The translations under genes and the position numbers were made by a program. From contig NW_026570256.1 in assembly GCF_019649055.1 (NCBI RefSeq), forward strand, positions 806,001-870,000: 64,000 nt of DNA. Direction: 5' to 3'. Of this stretch, positions 55,320-64,000 are shown piece after piece; position 1 is the first letter of the stretch, and each line of letters starts with the position of its first letter. The stretch is from Paramacrobiotus metropolitanus (Eukaryota; Tardigrada; Eutardigrada; Parachela; Macrobiotidae). The notes below the pieces were generated by a model. The model was given only the letters and a program-made list of their open reading frames with translations, ran no database searches and was not told the origin of the DNA.

Positions 55320-56545
55320 CATAGTTTCATATTACTAAGCACCAAGAATTTTGTGACACTGCATCTAAAGTAATATTGTGGCAACACAGCTTCGGTAGTA
55401 CTTCTACTCGACGTGCGTGTGAAGCTGTCAAAGCAAGTAGGGAAATATCCGGGGAGAAAATGATGAGGCGACTCGTGCTCCTGCACGGTCAAGAAACTTG
55501 TTAATGACATCAAGTGTTGGATAGAGCGATAAGTTACTTATAAGAAAACAAGCCGCATATTATTTCTTTTCAAGAATTAAGTGTGTTATCCAAGTTGTTT
55601 TAGACGAAATCAGGCGCCTAACTTTGTTGAGTGAAAATCCGGATAACAGCAAAAGGACGACATCGGTGGCAAGACGGCGCCTTTTATTTTAGAGAAATTA
55701 TAGTTGATAGTCAACGGTCCAAGGCATTAAATATGTCCATGTGGTGGCGATTTTTGCTCCTGCACGGAAAAGGAACGCGTTGATTCCGTCCAGCGTTGGA
55801 TAGCGTCATAATTTCCAGTAGATGCCGGTATGCATTTCCGGGTACGACATCGAGAAATTAAACCGTGCTGCATCATTTCTGTAATTAATTGACGAGGAAT
55901 ATAGTTCTTACTACCAAAGTTCTGGGGAATATTTGGAGGATTAGAATTCGTGTCATTATTTTTTGCCGGCTGCAAAGTGATTGACGAATTCTGCGGTTCA
56001 CATTGTAATTAATGCTAACAATTATTCCGATCTGTACTAACCCCTCAACCGTGTGCACGTCGTCATCTCGTTCCCTTAAAGTGATGGTCAGTGTTATGTC
56101 ATTCATCGTAACGGGATTGGCATCGTCAAAAGCCTGTTGCACTGCTGATATGATTCGGTCCGAATTCTGTAGGTCAAACTAAATTTCCGGCTAGGTAGTA
56201 TTAATAACAATATCGGAGTTGCAAACGCCGAGCTTCCGTTCAGCATTTTCGTTACAATCGTGAGTGCCCTACTTACCAACATTTTTGCTGTATCGATATA
56301 GTAACTTCTCTTTCAATTAAATCGAAACGTGAAGACATAGCTCCAGTCATCTCAACGGTCAAAATAAATTCTTCTGTCACCGGACAGAAAGATTTCGGAA
56401 AGCCAAAGGATTCCTCTTGACAAGCGCGCATAATAGATTCCTGGAGTAGCGCTCGATCAGGAGGAGCATGTTTGACCAGCGTAAAGACGTTCCTAGGAGA
56501 GTCGCCGTCCGATAGCTTCGTGTCTAAGGTCAGCCCTGCCAATTT
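55320..56545 (-). pseudogene. decayed paralogue of gene P (exons 6-8)
   Basis: The minus strand carries three blocks in the order of gene P. 56542-56277 reads LAGLTLDTKLS...DRALLQESIMRACQEE, matching the region of P exon 6. 56160-56045 reads NSDRIISAVQQAFDDANPVTM then DITLTITLRERD, matching P exon 7 after a good acceptor, but the donor GAG|GTAAG has become GAGGGGTTAG. Two copies of the last exon follow, near 55870-55740 (MSYPEMHTGIYWKL, stop, RYPTLDGINAFLFRAGA) and 55520-55440 (RYPTLDVINKFLDRAGARVASS). Frame mismatch at the first junction and the internal stop indicate a pseudogene. No 5' exons seen. Confidence 0.65.
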
Positions 56546-57103
56546 AGAGTATATTACAACGGAAGGCTGACGGTGTGCTCCCGTTTACTGTGGGTTGGCT
56601 ACACGCCGCGCCACGCCGCTAAAAGGACCGATGTTGGTGGTCTAATTGTTCGCAATTAGGAAGTTTTTTGAACAGGAAATGGTCTTACTGTTTTCCGGGA
56701 AGAATGCTGCGTGATTAGGTGGAAGAACGAGAGGTTATTTCGACCGAACGAACGACAGAATGTCCATGGACCAATTTATTCAAATTTAGGAAGTTACTCC
56801 ATCACCGACTGATCAGCGTCCAATTTCCCATTTCACATCACACCGTTAAACACCGTTAACACACTAGCCAGCTGTGACTCATCAATCCACACAGACTGAC
56901 CAATCAAATAAAGTTCTAATTATTTGAATTTAACCACAGTCGCTATATCCCCGCCGTAAGCGGTTAATTAGTGAATTAACCAAGACACAAAAAAGAGATT
57001 ACAAAATCAAATACTGTTATTCCAGCAAACAGAAATGAGCAAATTATTAGTAAAAATCCATGGAAATTACCGAATTCCATTCCGTCCATGCCTGTCCGAC
57101 ACT
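56546..57103. mobile_element. 3' end region / probable 3' LTR of the retroelement
   Basis: This stretch lies directly downstream (minus strand) of the last retroelement ORF and contains no gene, so the polypurine tract and 3' LTR should be here. A purine-rich GGCGGGGATA followed by a TGTGGTTAAA occurs on the minus strand near 56945. Without the 5' LTR, which lies outside the window, the ends cannot be fixed. Confidence 0.4.
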
Positions 57104-58999
57104 TCACTTGTCCGCTTCAGAATCTTCGTCCTTGCCATTCTGTCCGTTACGTCGCTCCTCGCGCCATTCCTCTTTCTCTTTCTTACGCTGATCCATCATC
57201 ACCTTCAGATCATCCTCCAGCTGCCGTTTCTCTGCTTCTTCCTGCTTTTGCTTTTCTTGCATACGTTTGATCTCCTGCTGGTACTTCTCTGTTTCCGCTC
57301 GTAATCGTGCCAGCTCATCGAGATCACCACTACGAATCCGCTCTTCGCTCTGACTACGCTGTACGTCCGCTGGTAACTCTTTCACAATACGTTCTCCAAT
57401 CTTATGAATGTCACGTTCCATTTCAATGTGATGTCCGCAGCTCCACATGTCAATCGAAGCATACTGTCTGCGGCGATCTGCATACCACTGTTGTCGCATA
57501 CGGTCCAGCTCACGATACATACGCAAAACATATTCACGGCTCACTTCGTCATATGTTCCATCCCACATACAGTCTCCCGACCAAAAGGCAATGTCATCCG
57601 GGAAGAATCGGTTCGGATTAAAGTACAAAGGCGGCTCTTCACTACGTCGGAATCGTCCCTGAATAAGTTTAAACACCTGTCCATAACGATTCTCCCAACG
57701 AGTCGTACCGTCCTTCTGGGATTCATACGTGATCCACGAAGTCGCAGCGAAACGATCATAGAACCAAGTCTCCACATACTTTGGACTGAGTGACGTCTTT
57801 ATAGGCTCTGGATACGTTACGAATCGCTTCTTATTTTCCGCTTCATTACTTCGCAATAACTCCAAAAATGTCTTCAACTCTAACACGTGCCATCGTTCCG
57901 CTCTACAAGTTTCCGCTTTGTCTGGATTCTGTTCGCTCTGCGCCAGTGTGTTAAGTCCATCCGCCATGCGATTCAAATCTGCCATCACGACACCATACTG
58001 CTCTTTACGGAGACGTTTTTCCATACTCATGAATGGATGAATCGGCAAATTCCCAGGTACACCCGGTTGGATACGGTACTTTACGTTCTTCAGGACAGCT
58101 TCTCCCTGGCGTCTACGCGCAATGTCCGCTTGCTGCTGATTTGGCTGCAGCATACGCTGTGGATTTTGCTGGGTCATACGCTGCTGCTGATTGTGCATTG
58201 ACTGCACTGGTCCACTTTCCGCGACACGCTGTGCCATTGTCCGGTTTTCCATCTGCACATACGATTTAAAATAAGTATCTGACTCAACATACTTCTGTTC
58301 ATCAGAATAACATACATTACGATCTGCGGTACGTTGCTGTGTCTGCTCTCGCGGATCGGAACGCATCATACGTGAGTTAACCGTGGCTTCGCGTCCATCC
58401 TTGAAAGTAATCGGAGGATGTGCTCTACGCTGCTCTGGCTCATTATGCTCCACAGGTTCATTACGATACACCGGCGTCATCATGATGAATGGCATATTGT
58501 CCCGCTCCTCATCATCACCACGATCCACGTGCGACGCTGGTGGCATACTATTCTGCTGCTGACGCTGACCACTCATACGCTGTTGTCGACGCTGGGATTC
58601 GAGCTCTCTGCGATACTTTTCCCGATCCCGAGCTTCCTCCTCTTCACTCCACGAAATAGACTCTGTCAGACGATCTACTTCCTTACGCGCACCACGGAGA
58701 CGTTCTTCGGCTATTTCTATTTCAAGCTGATCTCCATAAGCTTTAATTTGTCGCAACTTCTCACTACGCTCTTCTACTTCACGACGCCATTTATCGCGCT
58801 TCTCCTTGTCTTCCGCACGCCACTGCTGTCTTTCCCGCTCACGCTCTGCACGTTGCACCCGCTCACGTTCTTGTTGGTCACGTTCACGTTGTTCACGTTC
58901 TCGTTGGAGATTCAAAGCATCAGCATCCTTACGCTCCCGTGCCATCTGCTCCATACGACGCAGGCGCTCTTCTGCAGTGTCGTCATTATTTCGCTCCAT
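57104..58999 (-). CDS. retroelement third ORF, arginine-rich coiled-coil protein (not env)
   Basis: From the ATG at 58999 the protein has 631 residues. An ATG seven codons upstream is open too, but the sequence just before 58999 is a textbook splice acceptor (TTTGTTTCTTAACAG|AAATGGAG), which suggests expression from a spliced mRNA. Residues 1-130 are a charged coiled coil (ERERVQRAERERERQQW). The centre is Gln-rich (QQQRMTQQNPQRMLQPNQQQ). A folded-looking, Trp/Tyr-rich region follows (WFYDRFAATSWITYES, YFNPNRFFPDDIAFWSGDCMW). A second charged coiled coil forms the C-terminus. There is no signal peptide, transmembrane helix or fusion-type segment, so it is not an envelope protein despite its position after pol. 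Function unknown; an accessory or structural role is possible. Confidence 0.75.
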   Translation of the reverse strand: MERNNDDTAEERLRRMEQMARERKDADALNLQREREQRERDQQERERVQRAERERERQQWRAEDKEKRDKWRREVEERSEKLRQIKAYGDQLEIEIAEERLRGARKEVDRLTESISWSEEEEARDREKYRRELESQRRQQRMSGQRQQQNSMPPASHVDRGDDEERDNMPFIMMTPVYRNEPVEHNEPEQRRAHPPITFKDGREATVNSRMMRSDPREQTQQRTADRNVCYSDEQKYVESDTYFKSYVQMENRTMAQRVAESGPVQSMHNQQQRMTQQNPQRMLQPNQQQADIARRRQGEAVLKNVKYRIQPGVPGNLPIHPFMSMEKRLRKEQYGVVMADLNRMADGLNTLAQSEQNPDKAETCRAERWHVLELKTFLELLRSNEAENKKRFVTYPEPIKTSLSPKYVETWFYDRFAATSWITYESQKDGTTRWENRYGQVFKLIQGRFRRSEEPPLYFNPNRFFPDDIAFWSGDCMWDGTYDEVSREYVLRMYRELDRMRQQWYADRRRQYASIDMWSCGHHIEMERDIHKIGERIVKELPADVQRSQSEERIRSGDLDELARLRAETEKYQQEIKRMQEKQKQEEAEKRQLEDDLKVMMDQRKKEKEEWREERRNGQNGKDEDSEADK

Positions 59000-59070
59000 T
59001 TCTGTTAAGAAACAAAACATACTTTGTACAGATGCACAATACGTACTGGAGTAAGTTTACTACGAGTATT

Positions 59071-62000
59071 TCATTTCATTTTCTTATGAATTACTGGACA
59101 AGGTTTCGCAGACACTATACGAGTATTCTTGACGGACGAAACTATCGTCGGCTTATTATTTGCGTTATCTGTTTTAGTAGCTATACGCTCACTTCTACGT
59201 CTGATAAAGTCATTTTTGCTATCTAATACATCCGGATCGTATTCTTTATACGATTTTAATTTATCCATATGTACAGTAATTATCTGACGACTACGACTTG
59301 ATTTATCCATTGACTTCAATTTGACGTTAACTACGTCTGTAATCTCTAAAATTCTGTACGGTCCTTTATACAAGTACTGTAATTTTTCAGTACTGCCAAC
59401 TGTACGCTGCTCATCTTTCACCCATACGTAATCACCTACTTTGTACGTACTATCTTCACGATTTCTATCATAATTCTCCGCATTCTTTTCATGCATACGG
59501 TCAGTCAATATTTTTGAAAATTCCGTCGCAATTTGTAACGCTCTGAACATTTTGTCAAAATACTGCTTTACTGTTACGTTATCAGTATTTTCCGACTTAA
59601 TTTCCTTGAATAACGTGTCTACTGTACTGAGCGGCTGCACACCAAACATTAAGTACGATGGTGCATATCCAGTAACGCTATGTACTGTACTGTTATACGC
59701 ATACGTAATAAAATCTATGTAATTTGTCCAGTCATTTTGCATCTTGTTTACGTATGCAGTTAATTTCTCAGCAATAAAACGATTCATTCGCTCTACTTTG
59801 ACATTCGACTGCGGATGATAAGACGTCGTAAATCTATGCTGAACTTGCATAATACGATTCAATTCTCGTACGATTTTGCTGATAAAATTCGAACCACGAT
59901 CTGTCGTCAAATGCTTTGGAGGACCAAATTTTAAAATAATCTCCTTTAAAATAAATTCTGCGGTCTCTTTCGCATTCGTAGTTTTCACTGCTGCACATAC
60001 GACAAATCTACTCGTGTTTTCCACAGCAACAATAATATGTTTAAAACCTTCTGCAGTTTCATGGAATGGTCCCAATATGTCTATTGACCAACATTCCAAC
60101 TTATCATACGATTTTAACTGTTGTAAATACGCCGTCGGAGGTATATTAATCGGATTGCGCTTCTGACAATGTTCACACGCTTCTACATAATTACGCACAT
60201 AATGCAACATTCTTGGCCAATAATACCGTTCAAGTACACGCTCTAATGTACGTTGTAAACCAACATGTCCACCACTCGGACTGTCGTGCATTACGTATAG
60301 TATGTCAGCACGCATAGTACTGGGAATACAGTACAACAATAAGTTCTTGCCTTTTCTGCACGCCTTTTTCATCAGAATTTCATCTACTATCCTGAACATT
60401 TCTAATCGCTTCTGTTTACGCTTCGTCGCTCTCTCATAAGCCTTTTTATCTGTAAGTAACATAATTATGTTACTACAGTATATATCTGTACGTTGTTCTT
60501 TAATTAATAATTCGTCTGCCTTATTATCCATAATCGAATGATACATAGGAATCTGATATTCCTCTTCTCCACAAGACTTTTTTACGCTATATCTGCTGAG
60601 ATGATCGGCATCTTGATGTGCTTTACCACGACGATACGTAATTACATACTCGTACTCTTGCAGCATCAGTGCCCATCTCGCTAAGCGCCCGTGCGGTTCT
60701 TTTAAATTTAGCAAGTACTGTAGTGCGCTATGATCTGTGATTATGGTAAATTTCAGTCCCATTAAGTAATGACGGAACTTTTTACATGCGAACACTATCG
60801 CAAATAGTTCCTTTTCAGATACGGAGTAATTGACCTGGTGTTGGTCCAGCATACGCGATGCGAAACACACGACGTGCCATCCGTCGCTGTGTTTTTGCTC
60901 TAATATTGCACCTACTCCTATGTCGGAAGCATCTGTTTTCAGCTGAGTCTGCAATTTATAATCAAAAGGTTTTAATACCGGTACGCTCATAAGGACTGTT
61001 TTTAAATAGTCATACGCTTGTTGCTGCTCTACTCCCCACATAAACGGCTCATCCTTACGAGTTAGTTTTAGTAACGGTTGGGCATACGTAGAGAAATTTT
61101 CTATAAAACCACGATAATACGTTAATGCTCCGATAAACGATCGGACGGCTTTAACGCTATCGGGTACTGGTAATTTTGCGATCGCATCCACTTTACTTTT
61201 ATCTGGCTTTAGTCCGTCTCTACTGATTAAGTATCCTAGAAATTTAATTTCGTCATACGCAATCTCACATTTCTTAGGAGATACTGTGAATCCTGCCTTC
61301 GCTACTGCAGCTAATACGCTATCCAGTAATTCCATGTGTTCGTCAAATGTTGCTCCGCCTATTAGGATATCATCTACGTAACATACGACACCCTTCCACT
61401 TTAAATGTGAAAGTATGCTGTCGATTGCTTTTTGGAAAGTAGCGGTTGCTCCCGCTAAACCAAAAGGCATACGTAGGAATTCAAATTGACCGTCTTGGGT
61501 CACGAATGAGCATTTTTTAACATCTCGCTCTGCCATACGAATTTGCCAAAATCCGCTATTGAAGTCCAGGCTAGTAAAGTACTTTGAGTTTCCAAAGCTA
61601 TTTACGGCATCCTCTACGTTTGGTAACGGCCACTCCGATTTATGATATATCTTATTTAACTCTCTAAAATCAATGCATAATCTCGGTACTGCATTTGGAT
61701 CTGCCTTCTTAACGAGTACGACAGGAAAACTCCATGGTGAAGTTGATTTGCGAATTACACCATTATTTTCCATTTCATCTACCTGCTGCTTAATAATCAT
61801 ACGTTGCGCATAAGAAGTACGATACGGTAGTTTCTTAATTGGCGGATGATCGCCTGTTTCTATCTCATGCGTTACTTCTGAACATTCGCCTAATTTACGA
61901 TTCTCACAGGGGAATACTGCATGATGCTTTACGAATAAATTAACCAGACGTTTACGCTGATCGTTGGTTAATTTAGGGTTAAATTTCATCTCACTAATTT

Positions 62001-63342
62001 GATCCAATACGTTAACTTTAACTCCATGATCTGTCTCTTCTACGACAGCTGTAGAACTGAATACATTCTCTGCGACCACTTCACCTTCTTCCATAATTTC
62101 TGCAACACCAACCATAAGACCTTTACGTAAACGTATAGCCCGATCAGAGAAGTTAGTGATTAGTACTGCTGTTTTACCATCCTCCACTTGTACGATACTG
62201 TTACCGACCGATACGTGATGGTTAAACAGTAAGGTACCTTCAGGAAAAATTCTCATATTACCTGTGTACTGATCAGGTACATTCACTTCTAGAAGTACAC
62301 CAGTTTTCGGTTTAATATGAGTATTATTACTCAATTTAATTCGCGTGCAATTCCAGTCATATTCTCCACTCGCATCAGTTGCAACATTAACTGCTTCATC
62401 GATTACGTCAGTCTCACTACGTACTTCATTGGTGCTGTGTACTTCACACTGTACTGATTTATCTGTACTAGCTACTGTCTGCACGACGATGGGATTATCT
62501 AGTACTACTGTACTAGTAGTCTGTAATTCTTCTTCTTCAATTTTATTCTGCATACGTTGCACTCTTGCTTGTGTTTTCGTTACGTAATTAAAATTACTCT
62601 TAATATCTTGCGTATCTGATACGCACTGTTTCTGTAAGTACCGGTCTTCATACTTTTTATGTACGAAATCTGTGCTTTTATTTTCAATCTCAAATCTGAA
62701 TGCATAATTTTCTTCAGTTACGTATTTAATACGATTATTTGCATAATATTGTTCCATTATGCACTCTACGCACTCCGCTTTTGATTTCATATCTGTATCG
62801 ATACTAGCAATTAATTTCGAAATTTCACGTACAGATTCATACGCTTCAAATGATATGTAACCTTTCTGAGTATTGATCACTACGCCTTCACGCTTAATAA
62901 AATCATTTCCGAGTATGCAAAATTCTTGTGGTGCAGTACTTAATAACCAAAAGTCCTGCTTGAATTTATGTTGACCCATAATAATTTCACATTCGGTGTA
63001 GCACGGTCTACTTTCTTTCACATCATTACTTATGGTGGTAAATCTTAGCTGCTGCCCTTCCGGTGCTTCAATACGTTGCAGTTTAAGATCTAACATCACA
63101 GGATAGCTCATTATGCTTGTACTCGCACCTGTATCTATCAGTGCCTCTACTTCCTGTCCGTTAATTACAACGCTTACCTTTGCGGGTTTACAGGATGCAG
63201 GTCCGCCATGTAAGTTAGTACTCAGCTCACTACGCTTCAATGGTACGGTGCCACTCAATGATACAATACGGTCTACAGGAGGCTTTCTATCCACGCGGCC
63301 ATACGGACCTCCGTTTACGTATGGCGACAGTCTTTTCCCTCT
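59071..63342 (-). CDS. pol: Ty3/gypsy pol polyprotein (PR-RT-RNase H-IN), full length
   Basis: Open from the frameshift region at about 63340 to the stop at 59071; numbering below starts at the in-frame GTG at 63294 (1407 residues). Aspartic protease: ALIDTGAST, Asp about 54. Reverse transcriptase: YVDDILIG about 638, preceded by FRMPFGL-type LRMPFGLAGA. RNase H: TDASDIGVGAIL and TDHSALQYLL. Integrase: zinc-binding HDSPSGGHVGL...CEHCQKRN, then WSIDILGPF, LTTDRGSNF and VERMNRF forming a DD35E triad; a KGPYRIL segment follows, as in GPY/F modules. Domain order with integrase last is that of Ty3/gypsy. No stop or frameshift is seen inside, so the copy looks young or functional. It sits after gag and before the third ORF on the same strand. 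Confidence 0.95.
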   Translation of the reverse strand, partial: RGKRLSPYVNGGPYGRVDRKPPVDRIVSLSGTVPLKRSELSTNLHGGPASCKPAKVSVVINGQEVEALIDTGASTSIMSYPVMLDLKLQRIEAPEGQQLRFTTISNDVKESRPCYTECEIIMGQHKFKQDFWLLSTAPQEFCILGNDFIKREGVVINTQKGYISFEAYESVREISKLIASIDTDMKSKAECVECIMEQYYANNRIKYVTEENYAFRFEIENKSTDFVHKKYEDRYLQKQCVSDTQDIKSNFNYVTKTQARVQRMQNKIEEEELQTTSTVVLDNPIVVQTVASTDKSVQCEVHSTNEVRSETDVIDEAVNVATDASGEYDWNCTRIKLSNNTHIKPKTGVLLEVNVPDQYTGNMRIFPEGTLLFNHHVSVGNSIVQVEDGKTAVLITNFSDRAIRLRKGLMVGVAEIMEEGEVVAENVFSSTAVVEETDHGVKVNVLDQISEMKFNPKLTNDQRKRLVNLFVKHHAVFPCENRKLGECSEVTHEIETGDHPPIKKLPYRTSYAQRMIIKQQVDEMENNGVIRKSTSPWSFPVVLVKKADPNAVPRLCIDFRELNKIYHKSEWPLPNVEDAVNSFGNSKYFTSLDFNSGFWQIRMAERDVKKCSFVTQDGQFEFLRMPFGLAGATATFQKAIDSILSHLKWKGVVCYVDDILIGGATFDEHMELLDSVLAAVAKAGFTVSPKKCEIAYDEIKFLGYLISRDGLKPDKSKVDAIAKLPVPDSVKAVRSFIGALTYYRGFIENFSTYAQPLLKLTRKDEPFMWGVEQQQAYDYLKTVLMSVPVLKPFDYKLQTQLKTDASDIGVGAILEQKHSDGWHVVCFASRMLDQHQVNYSVSEKELFAIVFACKKFRHYLMGLKFTIITDHSALQYLLNLKEPHGRLARWALMLQEYEYVITYRRGKAHQDADHLSRYSVKKSCGEEEYQIPMYHSIMDNKADELLIKEQRTDIYCSNIIMLLTDKKAYERATKRKQKRLEMFRIVDEILMKKACRKGKNLLLYCIPSTMRADILYVMHDSPSGGHVGLQRTLERVLERYYWPRMLHYVRNYVEACEHCQKRNPINIPPTAYLQQLKSYDKLECWSIDILGPFHETAEGFKHIIVAVENTSRFVVCAAVKTTNAKETAEFILKEIILKFGPPKHLTTDRGSNFISKIVRELNRIMQVQHRFTTSYHPQSNVKVERMNRFIAEKLTAYVNKMQNDWTNYIDFITYAYNSTVHSVTGYAPSYLMFGVQPLSTVDTLFKEIKSENTDNVTVKQYFDKMFRALQIATEFSKILTDRMHEKNAENYDRNREDSTYKVGDYVWVKDEQRTVGSTEKLQYLYKGPYRILEITDVVNVKLKSMDKSSRSRQIITVHMDKLKSYKEYDPDVLDSKNDFIRRRSERIATKTDNANNKPTIVSSVKNTRIVSAKPCPVIHKKMK

Positions 63343-64000
63343 TCTGACACCCAGAAGTTATCGTTCTGATTTCCCTTTTCTACTTCATCTTCATACGCTC
63401 GCTGTAGTTCTCGCTTCTTATCTTCAGGACATTTTGGCAATATAGATTCTAAATCTCTACGACTCTTAATGAAAGGACACATACGAAACCCATGCCGATA
63501 ATCGAAGCACTTAGGACAAAAGTACAATCCATTATTTAGTCTGTACGATGAGAAATCGATTTCATTACGACTGAATTTCCACTGCGTAATAGGCAAATCA
63601 CGTTGTCCAGGGCTACGAGAACGAGAAAATCTACGATTATCATTACGTTCTCTGTTGCGATTCACATCACGATCTCGACTTCCACTACGACCACGGGAGA
63701 AATCAGGGCGAAATCGGTCACCACGATCGCGACTACCACTGCGTCCTCGCTCATCCCGGTTCCATCTGTCATTTCTGCCACGATTCTCATACGTACGTGA
63801 ATCGCGATTGCCATAACGAAAATCATTACGAGTATCGCGGTTATTATTATAACGATTATCAGTACGGATATCCCGATTTGCATACGTATTCCTGCTATTA
63901 TTACTATATCGGTTATTACTGTACTGATTGTTACGGAAATCATTACGATCGCGAGATCCACTACGTTCCCGAAAAGATCTAAATTTGTCAAAAGATCTAC
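63315..64000 (-). CDS. gag: gag 3' part with zinc knuckle (runs off the window)
   Basis: The frame is open from the window edge to a stop at 63315; the short 117-codon version starting at 63665 is only an internal start. The upstream part is a repetitive Arg/Asp/Asn/Ser-rich stretch (RNDFRN, SGSRDR, RDRDVNRNRER). A CX2CX4HX4C zinc knuckle follows (CPKCFDYRHGFRMC), the nucleic-acid-binding motif of retroelement nucleocapsids. Capsid and 5' LTR must lie beyond 64000. It overlaps the upstream extension of the pol frame. Confidence 0.85.
   Translation of the reverse strand, partial: RSFDKFRSFRERSGSRDRNDFRNNQYSNNRYSNNSRNTYANRDIRTDNRYNNNRDTRNDFRYGNRDSRTYENRGRNDRWNRDERGRSGSRDRGDRFRPDFSRGRSGSRDRDVNRNRERNDNRRFSRSRSPGQRDLPITQWKFSRNEIDFSSYRLNNGLYFCPKCFDYRHGFRMCPFIKSRRDLESILPKCPEDKKRELQRAYEDEVEKGNQNDNFWVSEEGKDCRHT
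63333..63339 (-). promoter_or_regulatory. probable -1 ribosomal frameshift site GGGAAAA between gag and pol
   Basis: On the minus strand the gag frame reads GAG GGA AAA GAC, placing GGGAAAA exactly in the X XXY YYZ register. A -1 slip enters the pol frame (GGG AAA AGA CTG), which is open from there on. The gag stop follows about 16 bases later. Downstream pairing was not folded. Confidence 0.75.

Noticed and set aside
57104-58999. Envelope gene of an errantivirus-like element
   Set aside because: No signal peptide, furin site, fusion segment or transmembrane helix in the third ORF.

Overview
This window looks like nuclear DNA of a small-genome, intron-rich ecdysozoan invertebrate; a tardigrade is my best guess, inferred rather than proven. 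Genes have short GT-AG introns (about 60-600 bases). They include a SHOX-type paired-class homeobox gene, a divergent seven-helix receptor, a gustatory-receptor-like protein, a Ly6/uPAR-like protein and a divergent protein kinase. The right end holds a Ty3/gypsy retroelement. Two protein types known mainly from bacteria and phages occur here in eukaryotic form: a SleB-type peptidoglycan hydrolase (with TATA box and 5' UTR intron) and Tail_Collar/Mdp-type domains (with signal-peptide exon and introns).

Region 1 (1-5.8 kb): a receptor-like fragment cut by the window edge, a 0.68 kb foldback element, and a three-exon seven-helix receptor gene (+). Region 2 (5.8-27.1 kb): an old tandem duplication. 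Unit 1 is Ly6-like gene, SleB hydrolase, decayed SleB, nine-exon multi-helix membrane gene A, and a broken 3' exon of SHOX. Unit 2 is an orphan Ly6-like first exon, SleB copy 2, a SleB remnant, membrane gene B, and the complete SHOX gene. The junction was later rearranged by a ~0.7 kb inversion that split the unit-1 SHOX exon. The SleB coding cores are identical over ~200 bases although their flanks have diverged, which suggests gene conversion.

Region 3 (29-32.5 kb): an eight-exon gene for a secreted protein of unknown family (P), with a decayed paralogue on the other strand at 55.3-56.5 kb. Region 4 (33.4-42.6 kb, - strand): a second tandem duplication. Each ~5 kb unit carries a secreted Tail_Collar protein gene (T1, T2) and a small secreted cysteine peptide gene (K1, K2). 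T1 has a 13-base duplication in its signal-peptide exon, and K2 has a one-base deletion in a T run.

Region 5 (43.7-45.8 kb): a four-exon gustatory-receptor-like gene. Region 6 (47.3-52.8 kb): two copies of a five-exon helical-protein gene (U1 intact, U2 frameshifted). Between them lie a 583-base inverted-repeat element packed with GTCTACAG-like repeats and a possible two-exon gene on the - strand. Region 7 (53.5-54.6 kb): a two-exon divergent protein kinase. Region 8 (57.1-64 kb, - strand): a Ty3/gypsy element with the gag 3' part (zinc knuckle), a GGGAAAA frameshift site, full-length pol, and a non-env coiled-coil third ORF preceded by a splice acceptor. Its 5' end lies outside the window.

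Exon limits were set by hand from splice motifs and reading phase. No alignment or expression data were available.
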